Program-made: the position numbers and the translations under genes
The notes under the pieces: model-generated
The model's input: only the letters and a program-made list of their open reading frames with translations
Told to the model about the DNA's origin: nothing
Database searches by the model: none
Source: Oscillospiraceae bacterium
Lineage (GTDB): Bacteria; Bacillota; Clostridia; Oscillospirales; Oscillospiraceae
DNA length: 12,028 nucleotides
Direction: 5' to 3'
NCBI GenBank assembly: GCA_902802215.1
Contig: CADCLH010000050.1
Location: 1 to 12,028, forward strand
Part shown: piece after piece, positions 4,922-12,028 of the stretch
Position numbering within the stretch: position 1 is the stretch's first letter
How the letters are laid out: each line of letters opens with the position of its first letter

Positions 4922-4949
4922 TTCGTCGAAATGCGGGCATTTCGACGAG
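4922..4949 (+). repeat. Strong hairpin after dnaN
   Basis: TCGTCGAAATG (4923-4933) pairs with CATTTCGACGA (4938-4948) around a CGGG loop, and a T-G wobble at 4922/4949 lengthens the stem. It starts 5 nt after the dnaN stop. GATTGAAAAAATG follows, not a T run, so it is not a standard terminator on the plus strand. It could protect the dnaN mRNA 3' end or adjust downstream expression; neither is shown by the sequence. Confidence 0.7.
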
Positions 4950-4975
4950 ATTGAAAAAATGATTGGATGATTCTC

Positions 4976-5188
4976 ATGGAAAAAATCGCAATCACCACCG
5001 AATATATCAAGCTCGACGCGTTTTTGAAGTTCGCCGCGGCGGTCGGGACCGGGGGCGAGGCCAAGACGGTCATCGCCGACGGCCTCGTGGGCGTCAACGG
5101 CGAGACCTGCACCATGCGCGGAAAGAAGCTCCGGCCCGGGGATCGGGTCGACTTTCAGGGCATGGAATTTGAAGTGACCGCCGGATGA
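4976..5188 (+). CDS. yaaA: S4-domain RNA-binding protein YaaA
   Basis: This is a 70-residue single-S4-domain protein of the YaaA family found between dnaN and recF in many Bacillota; the S4 fold binds structured RNA, and a link to ribosome assembly has been proposed for the Bacillus member. The match is clear across the length: ITTEYIKLDAFLKFA (family ITTEYITLGQFLKLA), then GGEAKTVIADGLVGVNGE and RGKKLRPGDRVDF. ATG 4976 is preferred over ATG 4967, because the family begins MEKI-type and GGA at 4965-4967 gives 8-nt spacing, while nothing precedes 4967. Its TGA overlaps the recF ATG as ATGA at 5185-5188, so the two are probably translationally coupled. Confidence 0.93.
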   Translation: MEKIAITTEYIKLDAFLKFAAAVGTGGEAKTVIADGLVGVNGETCTMRGKKLRPGDRVDFQGMEFEVTAG

Positions 5189-6288
5189 TCGTTCGCAGGA
5201 TCGCCCTCAACGGCTGGCGCAACTACGATTTCGAGACCGCCGAGTTCGACGCCGGGACCAACGTCATCTGCGGCGCCAACGCCCAGGGCAAGACCAATCT
5301 GCTCGAAGCCGTGTATCTGCTCTCAACCGGCAGGAGCTTTCGCTCCCGCTTCGACCGGGAGCTCATCGGCTTCGACTGCGACGGCTGCGAGGTGCTCGCC
5401 GACGTCTATAGCCACGGCCGCGAACAGACCGTGCAGCTCAGGCTCGTAAACGGCAGGCCCAAGCGCATCACCGTCAACGGCGTCAAAAAGACCGCGGGCG
5501 AGCTCTCAGAGGTCGTCAATACCGTGCTGTTCTGCCCGGACGACCTCAACCTCATCAAGGAGGGCGCGGCCGTGCGGCGGCGCATGATGGACAACGCCAT
5601 TTCCCAGATCCGCCCGCGCTACGCCCAGCTTCTCGCGGACTTCAACCGCCTCTACGAGAACAAGACCCGCATTTTGAGGGACTGGCGCGAAAAGCCCTCG
5701 CTGCTCGACACGCTCGACGACTTCTCCGACGGCATGGCCCGCGTCTCGGCCCAGATGATCCGCTACCGCGCGGCCTACGCGCGCAGGCTCGGCGAGGCCG
5801 CCGCGCCCGTTCACCGGGATTTCTCCGACGGGGGCGAGGAGCTGAGCGTCGTCTATAAGACCGTCGGCACCGTGACCGACCCCTTCGCCAGCGCGAAGGA
5901 GATCTACTACCAGATCAGCGAGCACCAGGAGAAGCACCGCCAGGCCGAGCTCGATTCCGCCCAGTGCCTGACCGGCGCGCACAAGGACGATCTGGAGATC
6001 GCCGTCAACGGACGCTCAGCGCGCGCCTTCGCCTCGCAGGGCCAGACCCGCACCGCCGCCCTGTCCTTGAAGCTGGCCGAGCGGGAGATCCTGCTGGCCG
6101 AGACCGGGGAATACCCCGTGCTGCTGCTCGACGACGTGCTCAGTGAGCTCGATTCGCGGCGGCAGGAGTTCGTGCTCAACCGCATCGGCGGCGGCCAGAC
6201 CCTCATCACCTGCTGCGAGGACGAGGGCATCTCGCAGAAAACCGGCGGGCGCGTGCTCTTTGTCGAGGGCGGGAGGATACGCGCATGA
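5185..6288 (+). CDS. recF: DNA replication and repair protein RecF
   Basis: RecF is an SMC-like ATPase that with RecO and RecR helps load RecA at single-strand gaps and stalled forks. The 367-residue length is typical. Walker A is GANAQGKT (30-37), preceded by NGWRNYDFETAEF (family NFRNY). CPDDLNLIKEGAAVRRRMMD (117-136) matches the family FxPDDLxLVKGxPxxRRRFLD. GAHKDDL (264-270) stands for the usual GPHRDDL. The ABC-type signature SQGQTRTAAL (284-293) and Walker B VLLLDDVLSELD (312-323) follow. All nucleotide-binding elements are present. The start overlaps the yaaA stop (ATGA) and its own stop overlaps the next gene (ATGA at 6285-6288), so yaaA, recF and remB form a tightly coupled run with no room for promoters. 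Confidence 0.97.
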   Translation: MIVRRIALNGWRNYDFETAEFDAGTNVICGANAQGKTNLLEAVYLLSTGRSFRSRFDRELIGFDCDGCEVLADVYSHGREQTVQLRLVNGRPKRITVNGVKKTAGELSEVVNTVLFCPDDLNLIKEGAAVRRRMMDNAISQIRPRYAQLLADFNRLYENKTRILRDWREKPSLLDTLDDFSDGMARVSAQMIRYRAAYARRLGEAAAPVHRDFSDGGEELSVVYKTVGTVTDPFASAKEIYYQISEHQEKHRQAELDSAQCLTGAHKDDLEIAVNGRSARAFASQGQTRTAALSLKLAEREILLAETGEYPVLLLDDVLSELDSRRQEFVLNRIGGGQTLITCCEDEGISQKTGGRVLFVEGGRIRA

Positions 6289-6545
6289 GCTATCTGCACC
6301 TCGGCAGGGGCGCGGTCGTGGACACCGCCGACGTCGTCGGGATCTTCGACCTCGACATCACGAGTCAGTCGCATCTGACGCGGCGGTATCTGGCCGCGGC
6401 CGAAAAGGCGGGCGAGGTGCTCGCCGCCTCGGAGGACCTGCCCAAGTCCTTCGTCGTGTGCGAAAAGGGCGGCAAGCGCCGGCTGCTGCTCAGCCCGATG
6501 AACACCGCGACGCTGCTCAAACGCAGCGAAAGCGGGGATCTGTAG
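6285..6545 (+). CDS. remB: RemB-like protein (DUF370)
   Basis: The 86-residue product belongs to the small DUF370 family, whose Bacillus subtilis members RemA and RemB act as regulators of matrix and osmoprotection genes; the gene between recF and gyrB is the yaaB/remB type. Family features are the N-terminal MSYLHLGRGAVVDTADVVGI followed by FDLDITSQS, and the later KSFVVCEKGGKRRLLLSP with PMNTATLLKR, comparable with SFVITDxxxVYLSPISSxTLxKR. It starts within the recF stop codon, so it depends on recF translation. Its stop lies 45 nt before gyrB. DNA binding as a ring is known for RemA; for this copy it is inference. Confidence 0.9.
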   Translation: MSYLHLGRGAVVDTADVVGIFDLDITSQSHLTRRYLAAAEKAGEVLAASEDLPKSFVVCEKGGKRRLLLSPMNTATLLKRSESGDL

Positions 6546-6590
6546 GGAAAACGGGGGAGAAAAAAACACATCTTCAGAACGGAGATTTTT

Positions 6591-8532
<1,942 letters not shown>

Positions 8533-8534
<2 letters not shown>

Positions 8535-8579
8535 CACCTCATCCGCCCCTGCGGGGCACCTTCCCCTCAAGGGGAAGGC
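8533..8579 (+). repeat. Two-hairpin interspersed repeat, copy B, between gyrB and gyrA
   Basis: This 47-bp copy begins within the gyrB TGA. Hairpin 1 is GCCCC (8545-8549) / GGGGC (8553-8557) with loop TGC. Hairpin 2 is CCTTCCCC (8559-8566) / GGGGAAGG (8571-8578) with loop TCAA. Compared with copy A (1616-1660) one base has been gained on each side of stem 1 and one loop base differs, so both stems stay fully paired. No T run follows, and the gyrA ribosome binding site starts 14 nt later. Confidence 0.88.
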
Positions 8580-8606
8580 AACACCTCTCCCTAGGAGGAC
8601 ACAACA

Positions 8607-11138
<2,532 letters not shown>

Positions 11139-11159
11139 GAGAAAACGGGAGGGCTTGCC

Positions 11160-11597
11160 GTGAACGTGCAGAACAACAATAACAACAAGAAAAAGGGAAA
11201 GGGCTATCTGGCCCCCGCCGTGATCCTGTTCGCGCTCCTGAGCGTGATCGGCGAGATCGGCGAGATGGAGAGGCCGGAGGCGCTGATCGCCGTCCTCGTC
11301 GGCGCCGTGATCCTCGTCGTGATCCTGGCGACCGTGAACGCTGTCAAAAAGCACAGCGAAAAAAGCGGTACGCCTGTCCGCAGCGCTGCCCGTCCGGCGG
11401 CCCGCACCACCGCGCGGCCCGCGTCCGGCGGCGCCGAGCGCGCCGAGGAGGCCGTCCACTGCCATCACAGCACCGGAAAGCAGAAGTATCTGGAGCAGCT
11501 CGACGGCTTCCTCGCCAACGGCATCATCGACAAGGCCGAATACCGGCTGATGAAGGAGCGCTACAGCAGGCTCAACATCGAGGACGACTACCATTGA
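11160..11597 (+). CDS. Two-helix membrane protein with C-terminal SHOCT domain, copy 1
   Basis: The gene starts with GTG 11160, 6 nt after GGAGGG (11148-11153), and 21 nt past the gyrA stop, so it probably shares the gyrase transcript. The 145-residue product has an Asn/Lys-rich start (QNNNNNKKKGKG), a hydrophobic segment at about 16-34, a second at about 41-62, a flexible Ala/Arg/Pro linker (70-98) and HCHH (100-103), which might bind metal. Residues 108-136, KQKYLEQLDGFLANGIIDKA followed by EYRLMKERY, form a SHOCT motif (short C-terminal domain: hydrophobic helix, GxIxxxEY turn, KxxL helix). SHOCT occurs at the ends of many unrelated bacterial proteins and is thought to help oligomerisation. 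The function is unknown. It is a paralogue of the next gene. Confidence 0.85.
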   Translation: MNVQNNNNNKKKGKGYLAPAVILFALLSVIGEIGEMERPEALIAVLVGAVILVVILATVNAVKKHSEKSGTPVRSAARPAARTTARPASGGAERAEEAVHCHHSTGKQKYLEQLDGFLANGIIDKAEYRLMKERYSRLNIEDDYH

Positions 11598-12022
11598 ACG
11601 AAAAGGACAAGCTCACGATCCGGCTCGTGATCGACATCGTGCTCGTAAGCGCCGCGCTTGTGGCCGCGATCCTCACCACGTACGAGCTCCATCAGCTCCG
11701 GCTCGAGCTCGAATGGGCGCAGCGCGTCAATTTCGGCGTGGACCGTATCCTCCGCTCCCACCGGAGCGACTTTGTGCTGATGGCGCTGGGCGCGCTGCTG
11801 ATGCTCGCGGGGCTGGTGGCCCTGGTGCGCGTCTTCGTGCTGATCCATCGCCTGAACCGGCTGCGGGGCAATCCCCTCGAGGACGCCGCCTCGGAGCGGG
11901 CCGTCACCTCCGCGCGCAGCGGAGGGGACAAGTACCTCGCCCAGCTCGACGACTACCTCAGAAACGGCATCATCGACCGGGAGGAATACAAGGTGCTCAA
12001 ACAGCGGCATCTGAGACGGTAG
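11594..12022 (+). CDS. Two-helix membrane protein with C-terminal SHOCT domain, copy 2
   Basis: TTG 11594 overlaps the preceding stop as TTGA, suggesting coupled translation; no strong ribosome binding site is visible upstream. The 142-residue product begins MNEKDKLTIR, has a hydrophobic segment at about 10-29, a 30-residue charged stretch (ELHQLRLELEWAQRVNFGVD and on) that may be a short amphipathic or coiled helix, a second membrane segment at about 60-84, a short linker, and a SHOCT motif at 112-140 (DKYLAQLDDYLRNGIIDREE then YKVLKQRHL). The shared pattern KYLxQLDxxLxNGIIDxxEY with the first copy indicates duplication, while the membrane parts differ more. It ends at TAG 12020-12022, six bases before the window edge. 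The function is unknown. Confidence 0.83.
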   Translation: MNEKDKLTIRLVIDIVLVSAALVAAILTTYELHQLRLELEWAQRVNFGVDRILRSHRSDFVLMALGALLMLAGLVALVRVFVLIHRLNRLRGNPLEDAASERAVTSARSGGDKYLAQLDDYLRNGIIDREEYKVLKQRHLRR

Positions 12023-12028
12023 GCGGGG

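Overview
This window is the replication-origin region of a GC-rich Gram-positive bacterium, most likely a gut-type clostridium near Oscillospiraceae (Bacillota). The evidence is the dnaA-dnaN-yaaA-recF-remB-gyrB-gyrA order, a RemB/DUF370 gene between recF and gyrB (a Bacillota trait), AGGAGG-type ribosome binding sites and strong G/C use at third codon positions. The genus is inference and I do not name one.

Layout. Positions 1-700 hold the 3' end of serS and an mscL whose last part is in a different frame from its membrane core, as if one base were missing near 616-618. An intrinsic terminator follows. About 1 kb (700-1735) then carries no credible gene. It is packed with palindromes, a perfect 54-bp tandem duplication and repeat-like modules, and is bounded by two related terminators in inverted orientation. 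A small minus-strand gene (1736-1972) encodes a LysM domain behind what looks like a double-glycine-type leader. Its promoter lies divergent to the dnaA promoter (2195-2223).

The core is dnaA (2266-3570), then a 239-bp oriC with six or seven DnaA boxes whose local consensus is TTTTCCACA rather than TTATCCACA, followed by an A/T-rich stretch with a CTACTA trio-like motif. Next come dnaN, yaaA, recF, remB, gyrB and gyrA. The yaaA/recF and recF/remB junctions are ATGA overlaps. DnaA opens the origin, DnaN is the polymerase clamp, RecF acts at gaps and stalled forks, and gyrase relieves supercoils ahead of the fork. A two-hairpin repeat sits between gyrB and gyrA, and a second copy lies at 1616-1660.

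After gyrA come two small, paralogous, two-helix membrane proteins with C-terminal SHOCT domains. They overlap by TTGA and probably belong to the gyrase transcript.

Most of the window is conserved housekeeping. The points deserving a second look are the DnaA signature substitutions together with the unusual boxes, the leader-LysM protein, the co-varying two-hairpin repeat, the repeat island, the mscL frameshift, Ala at the quinolone serine of GyrA, and the SHOCT pair. I found no CRISPR array, no insertion-sequence gene, no tRNA or rRNA, and no clear new multi-gene system.
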